Notes: generated from the letters alone by a model not told the origin. Positions 49,301 to 56,465 are shown, numbered from the stretch's first letter. The stretch: DNA of 64,000 bases from Melitaea cinxia (GCF_905220565.1 NC_059402.1:10603501-10667500), one strand, 5' to 3'. A program made the numbers and translations.

Positions 49301-49739
49301 TTACATCATACAGGTAGAAGAAAAAATAGTTAAGGAAATACACATTATTAGAGATAACTCAAAAGGGACTTGTTCGAACTCAATCAAATTTAAATTGGAC
49401 TACTTGAAAAGTACCAGCTTTCGATTAATAAAAGAAGCATCAAAATCGGCACACTACTGGATGTCAGTCAAACGGGCTGCTCCAGATTTTGTGCTGGATA
49501 AATCCTGCCGTGCCCATCTCAATGAGTTATTAATATTTTTTTATAGGAAAAAAATAAAATTGTAAATCTTCCGGCAGGGCGACTCGGGTGGACCGCTGCA
49601 AGGGCTGACGGAACGCGACGGCTTCTACCGGCTCGTGGGCATCACTTCGTTCGGGCGCGGCTGCGGCTCGCCCGTGCCCGGCGTCTACACGCGCGTCGCG
49701 CACTACCTCGACTGGGTCGAGAGCGTCGTGTGGCCGTGA
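31256..49739 (+). CDS. CLIP-domain serine protease, CLIPC (snake/persephone-like), ten exons
   Basis: Hand-built gene of ten exons: 31256-31319, 31395-31473, 31804-31946, 32191-32220, 35085-35176, 38519-38628, 39955-40098, 47219-47334, 48430-48587 and 49578-49739. All introns are GT-AG and every phase fits, giving 1,098 nt and 365 residues. Residues 1-20 are a signal peptide. The CLIP domain has Cys 26, 37, 43, 61, 71 and 72. A Pro/Thr linker follows, then Cys107, expected to bond to Cys236. The activation site is LNLH/IIGGENAS with His121 at P1. The catalytic triad is His166 (TAAHC), Asp216 (YHDLALL) and Ser315 (GDSGGP). Asp309 in the S1 pocket predicts cutting after Arg or Lys once active. 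Non-Arg P1 sites are typical of CLIPC zymogens, which act in hemolymph upstream of CLIPB proteases in Toll and melanisation cascades. That role is family knowledge; target and partner are not visible. Confidence 0.93.
31395..31473 (+). CDS. CLIP protease exon 2: first half of CLIP domain
   Basis: It encodes VGDRCKPNADVTEGTC through MDCEIAI, with the first three CLIP cysteines. The acceptor is TTTTGTGCAG, the donor GTTAGT, leaving phase 2. Confidence 0.9.
31804..31946 (+). CDS. CLIP protease exon 3: second half of CLIP domain and Pro/Thr linker
   Basis: It encodes SIMKHGHHPFSRCGF and VEIVCCP, the last three CLIP cysteines, then a linker rich in Pro and Thr. The acceptor TATGTTTTCAG joins in frame with exon 2 to make a Ser codon. 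The donor is GTATGG. Confidence 0.9.
32191..32220 (+). CDS. CLIP protease exon 4: 30-bp micro-exon
   Basis: The acceptor is ATTTTTTTTAG and the donor GTTAGT. It adds GERSSRIADK to the linker, with phase 1 on both sides, so it could be skipped without changing the frame. Confidence 0.75.
32590..34362 (-). pseudogene. RTE-like endonuclease-reverse transcriptase, decayed
   Basis: Antisense inside intron 4 of the protease. From 34358 down: KAAGPDAVYTEVIKIM, then TRFGFRNGLGTRDAQYCLNV, motif A CFIDYEKTFDRVRHEQL, then RGVRQGCILSPVLFNLYAE, active site IRYANDTILIAED, then YVFSVLLYAVKSWTL and ERKLQYFGHIMRG. The second catalytic Asp of YADD is now Asn, and at least three frame breaks split the reading. 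The endonuclease half is missing (5' truncation). The C-terminal pattern is that of RTE-type enzymes. Confidence 0.85.
34775..35015 (+). mobile_element. tRNA-derived SINE, family S copy 1
   Basis: The head CTAGCCCGTTGGCGCAGTTT with TAGTGGCCC is box-A-like, and GCGGGTTCGATTCCCG is a strong box-B. The tail has CGGCTGTTACCTATAACACA and ATAGGAACAGACGACTGTC. Copies: 41938-42037 (head only), 46660-46755 (tail only) and 48195-48395 (minus strand). Confidence 0.8.
35085..35176 (+). CDS. CLIP protease exon 5: linker cysteine and activation site
   Basis: It encodes ECENIIKASLPPLNLH followed by IIGGENASIGEFPHM. The acceptor is GTACTCTTCCAG and the donor GTAATA, phase 0. The new N-terminus after cleavage is Ile-Ile-Gly-Gly. 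Confidence 0.92.
35572..36895. mobile_element. Possible MITE-like element with CCCTACCTCA ends
   Basis: GGGGCTACCCTACCTCA at 35572 and TTGAGGTAGGGCACAG near 36873 are inverted over about 10 bp. They enclose non-coding sequence that includes the hAT-like element at 36309-36599. No target duplication was recognised, so the limits are uncertain. Confidence 0.35.
36309..36599. mobile_element. hAT-like MITE
   Basis: The ends CAGGGATGAGCAAC and GTTGCTCATACTTG are inverted repeats, with GGGCCGC near both. The flanks CGCTAGAT and CTCTAGAC match at six of eight positions, as a decayed 8-bp duplication. It has no ORF. Confidence 0.65.
36915..37140 (+). repeat. Dispersed repeat, GCAGGCGTC family, copy 2
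   Basis: It contains AAGGTGACCAGAGCTCCTGG, CGCTTGCGATGCTTCTGG, TTGCAGGCGTC and GCTTACCATCAGGTGAACCG. It is the better preserved partner of 17040-17280, and sits in intron 5 of the protease. Confidence 0.7.
37790..37985 (-). mobile_element. AACCGACTTC-family fragment
   Basis: AGACCGACGAAAAAATAGTC at one end and GTCGAATTGAGAACCTTCTT at the other match the 15147 copy in reverse orientation with a large internal deletion. Confidence 0.6.
38425..38500 (+). mobile_element. Helitron family A, 5' fragment
   Basis: ACAAATAAATAAAATTGAAG and TGCCTGTTTGT match the start of 500-818. The fragment ends just before exon 6 of the protease. Confidence 0.45.
38519..38628 (+). CDS. CLIP protease exon 6: catalytic histidine
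   Basis: It encodes VALGYERTDGYDFLCGGTLI then TYVITAAHCIDTLD. The acceptor is ATTTATTGCAG and the donor GTAATT, phase 2. The Cys pair LCGG/AAHC is the conserved 42-58 disulphide. Confidence 0.93.
38866..39010 (+). repeat. Family R fragment
   Basis: CTGGTTACGGCAGTAAAGAA, AGGGATAACATAGTTCC and CTTGGAACTTAAAAAGCCG match the opening of 39590-39905. The rest of the unit is missing. Confidence 0.6.
39195..39328 (+). repeat. tRNA-like SINE head inside a short inverted repeat
   Basis: TTAATTAGCTGGAGCACCGA and GCAGGTTCGATCCCCGC resemble boxes A and B of a tRNA gene, and the core lies at about 39241-39306. The core is bracketed by ATCATATCAAAAAT (from 39200) and ATTTTTGATATGAT (to about 39325). A functional tRNA is unlikely because the acceptor arms do not pair convincingly. 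Confidence 0.5.
39590..39905 (+). repeat. Dispersed retroelement 3' tail, family R, plus strand
   Basis: This is the most complete copy, from GTGTGGCTACGGCACTAAAG through CCCCCTCTCTTCCCGTGGG to GGCCTATGTCCAGCAGTGGA and a TGTAATGATGAA tail. It lies just upstream of exon 7 of the protease. Confidence 0.7.
39955..40098 (+). CDS. CLIP protease exon 7: catalytic aspartate
   Basis: It encodes VKPSIARMGTIEIGDRQWN through TKYHDLALL. The acceptor is TATGTGTTGCAG and the donor GTAAAA, phase 2. Asp216 lies in HDLALL, equivalent to DIALL of chymotrypsin-like enzymes. Confidence 0.93.
40160..40375 (-). mobile_element. AACCGACTTC-family fragment
   Basis: AGGCAGTCGAAAAAATAATC and CAGTTCAATTGAGAATCTC are reverse-orientation ends of this family, with a 17-base A run between them. 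It is internally deleted. Confidence 0.6.
40551..41762 (+). mobile_element. TTAA-flanked non-autonomous DNA transposon, copy A
   Basis: The terminal repeats GAGCCATTTCACAA and TTGTGAAATGGCTC are perfect inverted repeats, and TTAA lies on both sides (40547-40550 and 41763-41766). The element is 1,212 bp with no transposase. TTAA targets are used by piggyBac and Kolobok elements; the ends here do not start with the CC expected of most piggyBacs. The interior includes a GAGCGCTAGCGCTC palindrome at about 41134. It lies in intron 7 of the protease, opposite in direction to copy B. Confidence 0.85.
41938..42037 (+). mobile_element. tRNA-derived SINE head, family S copy 2
   Basis: GACTAGCTCGTTAGTGCAG and GTTGCGGGCTTGATTCCCAC match the 34775 SINE head. 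The tail is cut off where the Helitron at 42040 begins. Confidence 0.65.
42040..42652 (-). mobile_element. Helitron fragment made of ~123-bp tandem repeats
   Basis: The minus-strand 3' end GGGTCCGCTAG lies at 42040, followed by four tandem units, each opening with ATAGCAGCGCCACCTA (at about 42103, 42225, 42348 and 42472). A part of a fifth unit runs up to copy B of the TTAA element at 42657. Each unit contains TTTGATAAAAATTGGTTCA and TAGTTTCGGAGTTA. Confidence 0.7.
42657..43869 (-). mobile_element. TTAA-flanked non-autonomous DNA transposon, copy B
   Basis: Reverse-oriented partner of 40551-41762 with the same termini and length (1,213 bp), again between TTAA and TTAA (42653-42656 and 43870-43873). 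The outer flanks differ from copy A, showing two independent insertions rather than one inverted duplication. Differences are scattered substitutions and small indels. Confidence 0.85.
43880..44030. repeat. C-rich stretch with homopolymer
   Basis: Cytosine runs occur at about 43879 and at 44013-44024. Nothing coding is seen. Copy number in the homopolymer may be an assembly artefact. Confidence 0.4.
44395..44766 (-). mobile_element. Non-autonomous Helitron, family B copy 3
   Basis: Reverse complement of 9531-9985 from the 5' end (AATATAATAAAATGGTAGG) through TCGATACCGAAGCC to CATAATAACAACAACATTC. The 3' CTAG end is missing. A separate short piece with ACTAGCTACTGCCTGCGAC at 44178 looks like the end of another Helitron. 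Confidence 0.7.
44815..45060 (-). pseudogene. LINE reverse transcriptase fragment
   Basis: CFQEDLDSFSSYCLNNSLFL then NLKKCDVITFTRKR is the region after the YADD motif in Jockey/CR1-like enzymes. Frame breaks follow and only about 70 residues are left. Confidence 0.65.
45340..45981 (+). mobile_element. Non-autonomous element, AACCGACTTC family, copy 2
   Basis: The left end is AACCGACTTCCAAAAAAGGA. The right end is TTGAAGTCGGTTTTTTTTTC followed by GTTTGCGAGCAAACACAA. The internal repeats match 15147-15890. Here the right-hand GAAGTCGGTT is an exact complement of the left AACCGACTTC. Confidence 0.75.
46660..46755 (+). mobile_element. SINE tail, family S
   Basis: CGGCTGTTACCTATAACATA then TAAGTTGCTTATCATAGG match the tail of 34775-35015. 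The head is missing. Confidence 0.6.
46760..47041 (-). mobile_element. Non-autonomous Helitron, family C copy 2
   Basis: It runs from CTAGCTGACCCAGGAAACG to the CGAGAATTTTATATATTAGA end, matching 15982-16294, and lies between A and T on the minus strand. Confidence 0.7.
47219..47334 (+). CDS. CLIP protease exon 8: middle of catalytic domain
   Basis: It encodes LESPIELSMALGPLCLYTKT and IPLTVTGWGKTSTT. Cys236 should bond to linker Cys107, holding the CLIP part to the enzyme after activation. The acceptor follows a long T run (TATTGTTTTAG). The donor is GTAAGT, phase 1. Confidence 0.93.
47610..47880 (+). repeat. SINE body and tail, diverged
   Basis: GCCATACAGATGTTTGTTGT and TCGACACAGGACTCCATT resemble the body of the SINE at 26752-26965. 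The following GCGTACCCACAGTGGGGC stretch matches 1372-1445. Confidence 0.5.
48195..48395 (-). mobile_element. tRNA-derived SINE, family S copy 3
   Basis: Read on the minus strand, box B is GTGAGTTCGATTCCCGCC and the tail is ACAGACGGCTGTTAACTATA. It ends about 35 bp before the acceptor of exon 9. Confidence 0.7.
48430..48587 (+). CDS. CLIP protease exon 9: substrate-pocket region
   Basis: It encodes KANVTVVTRDKCDESYTNW through ERQICAGDPEGLRDTCQ. Asp309 in RDTCQ is six residues before the catalytic Ser, the chymotrypsin-189 position that gives trypsin-like specificity. The acceptor is TTTTCGTTGCAG and the donor GTTACC, phase 0. Confidence 0.93.
48780..49020 (+). repeat. Dispersed lepidopteran-type repeat fragment
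   Basis: CATCCCACTGCTGGGTACAG, GCTGCTCCACTACGGGTTGG and GATAACAACCGGGAGCTGAC make up a unit I recognise as common in moth and butterfly genomes. No second copy lies in the window. Confidence 0.5.
49082..49455 (-). mobile_element. AACCGACTTC-family remnant split by a LINE 3' end
   Basis: AATTGTGTTAGCTCACAAAC at 49087 and GAAAAAATAGTTAAGGAAAT after 49318 are pieces of this family. Between them, 49148-49300 matches the LINE 3' UTR at 59160-59310 (CTTTCGAATCGTCATTTTAC and AATCGGCAAGAAACTCCGCA). The LINE piece therefore appears inserted into the older element. Confidence 0.6.
49578..49739 (+). CDS. CLIP protease exon 10: catalytic serine and C-terminus
   Basis: It encodes GDSGGPLQGLTERDGFYRLV, then GITSFGRGCGSPVPGVYTRV, ending DWVESVVWP and TGA. 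It is very GC-rich, with nearly all third positions G or C, unlike exons 1-8. Confidence 0.95.
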   Translation, partial: GDSGGPLQGLTERDGFYRLVGITSFGRGCGSPVPGVYTRVAHYLDWVESVVWP

Positions 49740-49771
49740 CCGCGGCGCTCCGAGTTACTTGCCGAGACGAT

Positions 49772-49827
49772 GTGACACTGTGACGCCGTGATAGCGTGAT
49801 CCTGTGACGACGTGACGCCGTGACACT
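49772..49827 (+). repeat. Seven GTGA-headed 8-bp units in the 3' UTR
   Basis: The units are GTGACACT, GTGACGCC, GTGATAGC, GTGATCCT, GTGACGAC, GTGACGCC and GTGACACT, 33 bp after the protease stop codon. Units 1 and 7, and 2 and 6, are identical. Confidence 0.8.
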
Positions 49828-49851
49828 GACGAATTCTACAATATTGATAAT

Positions 49852-49857
49852 AATAAA
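49852..49857 (+). terminator. Poly(A) signal of the CLIP protease gene
   Basis: AATAAA 113 bp past the stop codon, with a second candidate GAATAAACTT at 49868. Either would give a short 3' UTR. Confidence 0.6.
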
Positions 49858-49879
49858 TAATGGTCTCGAATAAACTTAA

Positions 49880-51140
49880 ATCATTTTTAAATATACTTAA
49901 AAGTACAATTATGTAAATAAACTAAAAAATTGTCGTCTAATACGTTCACTTTGTTAAGGATCTGTTTCACCAGTTGACCTTAAAGCTAACCGATGTATGA
50001 CGGTATCCAACTTATAAAAGTTTATATTATTCTTTTTCACTATCAAACTCCACTTTATTTATGAGATGTTTCTCTTTGCTACATATGAATCTAAAAATTG
50101 TAGTGTAATAATTGAGGTGAAGCAGTCCCTAATGGCCTTTTGTTGTCTACTGTTGTTTATTTTCAACTGGTGAAACAGACCCTCAGTGTCGTTTATCATT
50201 AAAAGTACAGCAAAACTACTCATTAAAATATCAGTGCCATAAATTAATATTATTTAAGTCTGCATTTGCCAATAATTTGAGACATGATTTTCGCATAATA
50301 TAAAATATTGTTGCATTTATTTAATAACATGTGTTATAGCATATTTTTGTTGTTATTCCAAAGTTACTACTCACTGTCAACGAAATTGAAATAGTTAAAT
50401 AAATGCCAGTAATTTATAAGTGTGTGGTTTTATGTTTAAAGCTAATGAAGAAAATATTTATAAAGTTTTTTTTTTTAATTTCTGTCAATTACTAAGCGAA
50501 ATTAGATTTAGATTAGAGAATTAATTACTCAATAAAAATATTAATAAAGTTAAGAAAGTTTATAGGTTGTAGATAAAGAATATGTTAAGGTAAACTTAAT
50601 TTTTACCAAAAAAAGGTACCCTCAATTTCATTTCACTGTTTTTTTTTTATAGCATTTTTGAGTTTTTCGATAAGAATCAATTGATATATCAACTAAAGTT
50701 CACAAAAATGAAGCCATAAAAATTTATAGACATGGTAAAGTAAGAGCAAAAAAACGTACTTATATAAATATGAAATGAAAAAAAGAAAACGATTTGTGTG
50801 TTGTGTGCGTATAAATATGTGCAATAAAATCTGACATTTAAAGTTTATTTAATTATATAGTATTTATTAGACTATTAGAAAATTGTTTGAATTATTAGCA
50901 ACTAGTTGAAATCGCCTTAATATTGTATATTGTATAGCATTAGTCAGTGTGCTAAAATATAAGAGCTCTCTACTTTTAATAAAACTGTGATTTAAATAAT
51001 TATACTACCATATTTTTTGTATCAGAATGTTTTTGTACAAACACCGAAACCTTAGGTAATGTTGTCAAATAGAAAATAAATATTATTATAATGGGTTCTG
51101 TTTTATTTCATTGACTAATTTAACATAACATTATATTAAT
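49880..51140. other. Non-genic AT-rich stretch
   Basis: No gene, classified repeat or terminal repeat was recognised downstream of the protease. Confidence 0.45.
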
Positions 51141-52260
51141 ACTAGCTGTGCCCGCGGCTTCGCCCGCGTTGAAATCAGTTTGTCACAAAGTTTTCCCGGC
51201 AAACTTCCAGTGAAACTCTCATCAAAATCAGCTTAGCCGTTCCGTAAACCTTCCTCTTGAAGCCCTCTCTCCATTGGTTGGAAACCGCATGAAAATCCGT
51301 TCAGTAGATTTTAAAGGGAATCGATCACATACGCTTTTGGGAATTTTGTTGTATAATACACTAAAACTGTTGCCCGTGACTACGTCCACGTGGTTATGAA
51401 GATATTACTATTAGGATGTTTAACGCAAATTATTTTCTTATTTCAGTCACTTGAAATGCTTATCACTCTGAGTAACTTTTTCAAAGGCACAATTTAGTAT
51501 TATTTAATAGTTATTTTTATAAAACCTCTATACACCACATTTTTAGTTTTATTTTCAGGCTGCAGTATAAATAACCTATCAGGCGAACTTATAGCTTCTG
51601 TATATGTTTCATACAAATTATCAACCCCAATTAAACCCGCTTAGTTGTGGAATATCGCAAAATCCGTTCTTAGCGGACGTCTACTAACTATAATCTACCT
51701 CTCTGCCAAATTTTATCTTTGTCCATCTTGGATGTATGGAGCATCCAGTTGTTTTTGAGTTCTCGTGATGAGTGAGTCAGTGACCTTTCTCTTTTATATA
51801 TATATATATATGTCTCTTACCTTAATAACATAGGACTTTCATACAAACTTCCAACCCCCGTTTTATCCCCTTAGGGGTAGAATTTCGTAAAATTCGTTCT
51901 CAGCGGATGTTTACGCCCTATAAGGAACTTACTTGCCAAATTTCAAGTTTGTAGCTGTTATAGTTTCGGAGATTTCATGATGAGTGAGTCAACCTACCAT
52001 CCCCCGTTTTAATCCCAAAAGGGAGTTGATATCTAAAGATACATTATTTCACCATCTATAGAGCATACATTTTAAATTTCAAGTAAGTATCTTACTTCTA
52101 AAACATAGGACTTTCATACAAACTTCCCACCCCCGTTTTACCCCCTTAGGGGTCGATTTTCGTAAAACCCGGCGGATGTCTACGTCCTATAAACCTACCT
52201 GCCAAATTTCAAGTATGTAGGTGTTATAGTTTCGGAGATTTCGTGATGAGTGAGTGACAT

Positions 52261-52832
52261 CTTCAACCTTAACACTCAAAACTCCTTCCCATACTACTTC
52301 CTTTTATTCAAACTCCTTTTCTGTTAGAGCTGTACAACTTTGGAACTCTCTTCCTCTCTCTATAAGAAAAGCTCAATCTCTTGCTTGTTTTAAAAAATAT
52401 CTAAAGGCGCATTTTTTTTTTCACTAAATACCTACCTCATAAATATCATTATTAGCTCCATAAATATATATATTATGTAGTATTTTGTTTATATAGTATA
52501 TATGTATATATTTATTTGTATATATGTATGTGTATGTATATTGTGTGTATATGTATGTGTATATGTATATTTACTTCTGTTAATATCATACTGCTTGTTA
52601 ACTATATGCCAATTCTTTATCAACTGTTTGTATACTTCCCTACCGCTTCTCTTTTTCTTCGCTATGTCCTATGCCCAAAGGTTGTCTGGAAGAAATCGCT
52701 CTTAGCTATACATGAAAAGAAAGATGTACAAAGGTGGTCTACCTTTGTACATCTTTCTTTTCATGTATCACTTTTGTTGTAATGTTTCTTTGTGGTGTAC
52801 AATAAAGAGTATTTATTATAATTATTATTATT
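52261..52832 (+). mobile_element. 5'-truncated LINE 3' end inside a Helitron
   Basis: The first part translates to FSVRAVQLWNSLPLSIRKAQ then SLACFKKYLKAHF, the extreme C-terminus of a CR1/Jockey-type ORF2. A 3' UTR with AATAAAGAG and a short (ATT)n tail at about 52813-52832 follows. Removing it rejoins the Helitron sequence GAGTGAC/CTTTCGC. Confidence 0.7.
52708..52768. repeat. 28-bp perfect palindrome with 5-base loop
   Basis: ATACATGAAAAGAAAGATGT plus ACAAAGGT is followed by GGTCT and the exact complement, ACCTTTGTACATCTTTCTTT then TCATGTAT. It lies in the 3' UTR of the nested LINE fragment. Confidence 0.85.
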
Positions 52833-53434
52833 ACCTTTCGCTTTTATATATAGATATATAGAATATATAGATAACATTCCTTTTTGGAGTACCGTGCGCT
52901 TATCAGTATTGATATATCTTTCTTATCTTAAAATATTGATATCTACTTAAAGATTATTTATAATTTAATGAAACAAGTTATTTATACTCAGCGATTATTT
53001 TTAATAGCGTATACTACTATTTTACTTACTTCTTTTCTTGTTAATTTACGCTACTTAACTCAGTATATTTTCTAGTTCATATAATTTACTGCTTAAGTAC
53101 TAGCCTATTGGCGTGACTGGCAGAGCAGAGCAGTGGGGGGGGGGGGTACGTCGGCATATAGTAAAATGAACCCCAAGTTCTGTCCTTGATACATGTGCAA
53201 AGTGAATGGAATTATTCTCTTATTAACTTAAATTTTATTGTAATTTTATTTTGAAGTAATTAATTATGATTGATTGTTCAATCTTCTACTACTGTAATAT
53301 GAACTCTTTGTAATTAAAAATTATTTTCTACTTTTTAGTTCGATTAGCTATAAAAGCGTGGTTTTTTAGTTTTTTTAATCTATAATTTATTTTTTATTTT
53401 TTTAGTGAAAATTATACTTAAATATTCCATTAAA

Positions 53435-53549
53435 TACATACATACATACATACATACATACATACATACATACATACATACATACATACATACATACATA
53501 CATACATACATACATACATACATACATACATACATACATACATACATAC
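53435..53549. repeat. (CATA)n microsatellite
   Basis: About 28 uninterrupted copies of a 4-bp unit. The open frame across it on the minus strand (repeated MYVC) is an artefact. Confidence 0.95.
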
Positions 53550-54079
53550 TCGATTTTTTTAAACAATATGTGTAAACAACAACAGAAATAATTTAACACA
53601 TATGTATTCAAATTATCTAAATAGTAAATAGTTATTTTAACTTATACAACCTAAAAGATAATTATGTGTATTTTTTACATTCTACAAAAGTGCAAACAAA
53701 TGTCTGTTTAAGGTTATTAGTACTTAATAAAAATAAAATAAAAAACAAAATTATAAATATCCTCTGTCGCATTAAGCAGTTAATCGTAACGTAATTCCCC
53801 GTATCGATATAAATGTTGCCGTCATCGAGAAATTTTTGCGTCGATTAACTTATGGGGTAACTAAATACATTGTAATAAAAATGTTATTTTGAAATTATGC
53901 CTTAATTCATTAAAATAAATTCAAATACATAATTATTAAAACAGTTTTGACATGTTCTATAATGTACGAATTCCTTATTTCCATTTTTATTTGAAAAAAA
54001 AATGGGTGAAAAAGTGGAGAACGAAGTAACTTCTTGCAATACCAGAATATGAAACGTGATGATTCGACTCGACATAATA

Positions 54080-54420
54080 TTTTTAAATATTTAGATAGGA
54101 AACAATGAGTTCTGAGTATTATTGTTTGTAGAAGACTAGAAGACAGTGCTCGTGTGCTTCAATTGAACTGCGTCGTAAGTAAGTGCATAAAATATTATTT
54201 AGTGTTTAGAAGCGCACACCGTTTTAGTCATTTTTAGAATTCTAAAATTGATGTTTTAAAATAGTATTTAATTCTATAGGTATATTTAATCAAAAAAATA
54301 ATAAGTATATTTTTTGTTAGGTGTATTCACTATAATTGTCCCGTGTATCGGTGTGCCCTACGGCGTAGGTCTTTGTCTGCTGCTATTCTCAGCCGAAGCG
54401 GTATGTATAGCTTATTTAAC
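54080..54420 (+). other. Exon-like stretch of unknown gene
   Basis: A GC-richer segment 54321-54420 starts after TTTTTTGTTAG and ends before GTAAGT. In its third frame it reads VFTIIVPCIGVPYGVGLCLL then LFSAEA, a hydrophobic segment. Upstream, AACTGCGTC ends at 54174 before GTAAGTAAG, like a 5' exon. No in-frame ATG links the two and I do not recognise the protein, so this may be chance. Confidence 0.25.
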
Positions 54421-54667
54421 GTAAGTATTAAAATTAGCGTATTATGTATATTTATTTTTATTCATTACTAACATTTAAAGGAGTTTCATTTAATTTAGAT
54501 CGATATCTACGTTTTGTATTATTGTAGTTATCGCATACGACTTCCTTCGGGTGGAAAATGAGATTTTATTTAGTACTATCTGACGCAATACAGCGGATAT
54601 TTCTTATCGAATAGGTATAAATTTTTTTAAAAACGTTGGTACGTCAGTCGGGGCACTACTTTTTTTA

Positions 54668-54860
54668 ACCACCTTCAAAAAAAGTAGTAGACTCTCGATT
54701 CTACTGTTTTTTTTCATGTGTATAAAACTATTTACTAGGTGTACAGATTTTGATGATTCTTCTTTTAATCGAAAGCTGGTGTTTGTTTGTTATTTGTTCC
54801 TATTTAAATTTGATCAAATTCTGATGAGTACTTTCGAAGTTATTTCTAATAATAGGTATG
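54668..54860 (+). mobile_element. AACCGACTTC-family left-end fragment
   Basis: AACCACCTTCAAAAAAAGTA then ACTCTCGATTCTACTG and ATCGAAAGCTGGTGTTTG are diverged matches to the left half of 15147-15890. Confidence 0.5.
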
Positions 54861-55579
54861 TGTACATAAACCAAGTGGTTAATTTTCTTTATCAATCAAC
54901 TAACTATATTTAAGCTAAAATATACATACTATAATAAATTGTTTTTATTTAAATTATTTTATTATGTAATATAGATTTATAATTAGCTAGTATTAAATAT
55001 ATTTAAAACACGCAACTTATTAGGTAAGCAACTTAATATGTACTTATTTTAGATAATACCTGAATGATATAGATATTTTTTTAATAAATGTACATAAATA
55101 CATGTATTAAAATAATACATTTATAAATGAACATATATAAAGCTCAGAATCGGGACAGAAATCAAATCCACAATCCCAGGAACAGAGCAAAATTCACTGC
55201 AAAGAGCCAAGGGATTAATTAAAGAATTTCTCGTTTATGTTCATGTTTATTTTCATACATTATTGAAACATTGTAGGATATTCATATGCCAGAGTATCTT
55301 GTCCAGCAATATTGTCATGTACCTAAGGTGAAGAAACTATGGGTGTGATTCTTGAAATACATGCTGGGTTACATACTTGACTTGAAGTATGCATCTGTAA
55401 CATTATAAATAATGATAAACTTATCTTTTGTGAATTGTGAATTAAGTTAACAATGCTTATTAATATTTTTATATTAACTGATTCCAAACAAGAAATAATT
55501 ACGTGTTTTAAAGCAATTTATTTTTAATGAAAATTGTTTCAAATTTTATCACTTTATGTATGATAATTAGATCTATAAT

Positions 55580-55935
55580 AAAATTCATGCACACTAGATT
55601 CAACCCCTTCCCCCATCTCCCAATCTCACGTGAGATTTTTTCAAAATGTGGGTCTCTTACGTAAACGTTGGATTGTTATTGTGTAAAAAAAAATTGCTTC
55701 GTGCATTTATTTACGACTAGTTAAGATTAGTAATCAATATTACTGAGAGTTTAATTATAAGTGTAATAAAAATTTAACAATAGAATACTTAAATAATACT
55801 TTTCAATCAGAAAAAAAATTGCGTGATATTTGCTGAGGCCCCCCCTCTCTCCAACGTAAGATTAGATGAGATTTGACTCGACCCCCCCCCCTCCCCTTAA
55901 ACATCTCACGTATTTAATGAACGCCCCCAAAGAAT
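55580..55935. repeat. C-rich repeat with CTCACGT ends, possible MITE
   Basis: AATCTCACGTGAGATTTTTTC on the left and ACATCTCACGTATTTAATG on the right, each near long C runs (55602-55620 and 55884-55898). No clear terminal repeat or duplication was found. Confidence 0.35.
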
Positions 55936-55984
55936 CTTTCATTATCCAGCACAGCAACCCACATATGCCTGCAAAACCCTGGTA

Positions 55985-56465
55985 TAAAAAACTCTTGGCT
56001 TGCTTAAGTCCCAAATTGAACTGTTGGTTCAAGGCATGGATCGAATAGAGACACAATCTCGCAAGAAACTTCTTCTCTTCCATGGTATAAAAGAAGACAA
56101 AGATGAAGATATGCGAAAAGGTATCCTTGCAGTGTTATCCAACGAAATGAAGATACCTGACATAAAAGTAGAACATCTTAGTTCTTGCCATAGACTTCGT
56201 ACTAAAAAAAGACTCTGCTCGACCCACACTTGTTCATTTTCGAACGTGCAGCTTCGCTCTAAAGTTTGGAAAGCTAAAAGCAATTTGAAAGGTACTCAGG
56301 TCACAATAACCGAGTTTATAACTAAGTCCCGGTAAGACATCTTGTCTTTGTGGCAGCTCGCAATTATTTTGATATGAAAAAATGCTGGATGGCTGATGGA
56401 GCTATTGTAATTTTATTCCTAGACAAGCTCCTTCAACGGGCAAGCTCCGACAGCAACAACAAATA
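55985..56465 (+). pseudogene. LINE ORF1 remnant
   Basis: IELLVQGMDRIETQSRKKLL and FHGIKEDKDEDMRKGILAV are a coiled-coil end and RNA-binding domain of an L1-like ORF1. After a frameshift near 56215 the match resumes with VWKAKSNLKGTQVTITEF, and then, in another frame, ARNYFDMKKCWMADGAIVIL. It has at least two frame breaks. It is probably the first ORF of the element whose endonuclease remnant lies at 57159-58105. Confidence 0.7.

Larger units (their letters stand above)
51142..52862 (-). mobile_element. Helitron family D copy 2, partly duplicated and interrupted
   Basis: The minus-strand 3' end is GCCGCGGGCACAGCTAG, with CTAG at 51142-51145. It continues through CCGTTCTTAGCGGACGTC-type sequence to a TATATATATATATAAAAGAG start near 51792. 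A second, partial copy of the interior follows (51816-52260), and its 5' end reappears at 52833-52862 after a nested LINE tail. Confidence 0.65.

Noticed and set aside
53402..53611. 69-codon frame with repeated MYVC; also considered as a CRISPR-like array
   Set aside because: It is a plain 4-bp microsatellite with no spacers, in a eukaryotic genome.
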